A DNA stretch of 64,000 nt from positions 1 through 64,000 of the forward strand of contig CAZRIP010000006.1 of the NCBI GenBank assembly GCA_964600165.1, read 5' to 3'. The translations under genes and the position numbers were made by a program. The notes beneath the pieces are model-generated. The model was not told where the DNA came from. It did not search any database and saw only the letters and a program-made list of their open reading frames with translations. The number at the start of each line of letters is the position of its first letter. Position 1 is the stretch's first letter. The stretch comes from CAZRIP01 sp964600165 (GTDB lineage Bacteria > Elusimicrobiota > Elusimicrobia > UBA1565 > UBA9628). This document shows, piece by piece, positions 63,726 through 64,000 of this stretch.

Positions 63726-64000
63726 ATGATCCAATCGTCTGTCCGAACTGCAAGGCGCCGATCGACCCGTCGTGGAAGGTCTGCCAATCATGCCGCCGGC
63801 CGGTCGACAAGTTCATCGAGCAGACCATGGAGTCCAACGCGCGCCAGGAATCGCGCTCGGAGCTGCAGGCCCTCGCGTCCTACGGCGCCGGAGGCTTGGC
63901 CTTGGCCGGGCTCGTGGGCCTCGGGTGCTGGGCTCTTTTCAAGGCGGCGGCTCCGGCCGAGCCCGAGGCGCCGCCCGTGGTCGTCGCGCCGGCGGCGAGC
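63722..64000 (+). CDS. Zinc-ribbon membrane protein, paralogue (runs off window)
   Basis: First 93 codons only. CPNCKAPIDPSWKVCQSCRRPV (7-28) matches the preceding protein's ribbon in spacing and in the closing RPV; a membrane helix follows (about 56-76) and then a Pro/Ala-rich stretch. ATG overlaps the previous stop (ATGA). C-terminal part unknown. Confidence 0.75.
   Translation, partial: MNDPIVCPNCKAPIDPSWKVCQSCRRPVDKFIEQTMESNARQESRSELQALASYGAGGLALAGLVGLGCWALFKAAAPAEPEAPPVVVAPAAS

Overview
The window is a GC-rich, densely packed bacterial chromosome fragment from a Gram-negative (outer-membrane) organism. It carries an Mla lipid-transport cassette, an MltA murein transglycosylase, lipoprotein-like and exported proteins, and a SUF iron-sulfur operon. 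A high-GC Elusimicrobiota-type lineage is my best guess, from the style of the large Ala/Pro-rich exported proteins and overall gene content. That is recall, not a computed placement. A run of 10 Ns at 37537-37546 shows this is a scaffold, probably metagenomic. I saw no rRNA, tRNA, CRISPR array or transposase, and no gene-free stretch longer than 300 bases.

Layout. 1-9006 (minus): an apparent operon of a small basic protein, a beta-barrel-like exported protein and a giant exported protein (at least 2,518 residues, cut by the left edge). The giant joins a zinc-protease-like motif, a subtilase, HEAT-like repeats, a degenerate second subtilase, a GH77-like glucanotransferase and a glycogen-debranching domain. 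9109-13560: smc and a phosphoesterase. 13655-17113: exported unknowns, MltA and a DUF309 protein. 17119-17773: lexA with a perfect SOS box inside its own consensus promoter. 17833-21397: SPFH protein, Tim44/TerB-like zinc-ribbon membrane protein and a Cys-rich repeat protein. 21443-25044: cysS-rlmB-CDF transporter-thiN. 25098-29392: Pro-rich membrane protein, rhomboid, a large exported protein and an ankyrin lipoprotein. 29439-39072: alr-mlaE-mlaF-mlaD-radA, then PIN/TRAM protein-ispDF-metallopeptidase-GNAT. 39161-42251: rpsF-ssb-rpsR-rplI-dnaB. 42324-46097: TPR protein, excisionase-like HTH protein, a strongly signalled 73-residue repeat protein, and panE-folD-small membrane protein. 46110-50969: proline-pathway dehydrogenase, HtpX, a coiled-coil protein, PCD and FIST. 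51041-62872: a 13-gene chain sufB-C-D-S-U-T-rrf2-nfu-PHP-gdpd-nadA-DUF255-TPR, with nearly every junction overlapping. 62916-64000: two paralogous zinc-ribbon membrane proteins.

How it works together. The sufB-nadA chain couples iron-sulfur assembly, a cysteine-bearing Rrf2 regulator and an Fe-S client enzyme (NadA). An inverted repeat ahead of sufB resembles IscR-type operators and suggests feedback control. Start codons inside operons are commonly GTG or ATG overlapping the preceding stop (GTGA, ATGA). Many first genes instead have a -10 hexamer only 6-7 bases before the start codon, pointing to widespread leaderless mRNAs.

Most notable: the protease/alpha-glucan giant; a 26-30 bp palindrome present three times, twice inside reading frames where it encodes the same peptide (MGAHSMY); the leaderless-promoter pattern; and the small tandem-repeat protein with a strong promoter, ribosome site and terminator.
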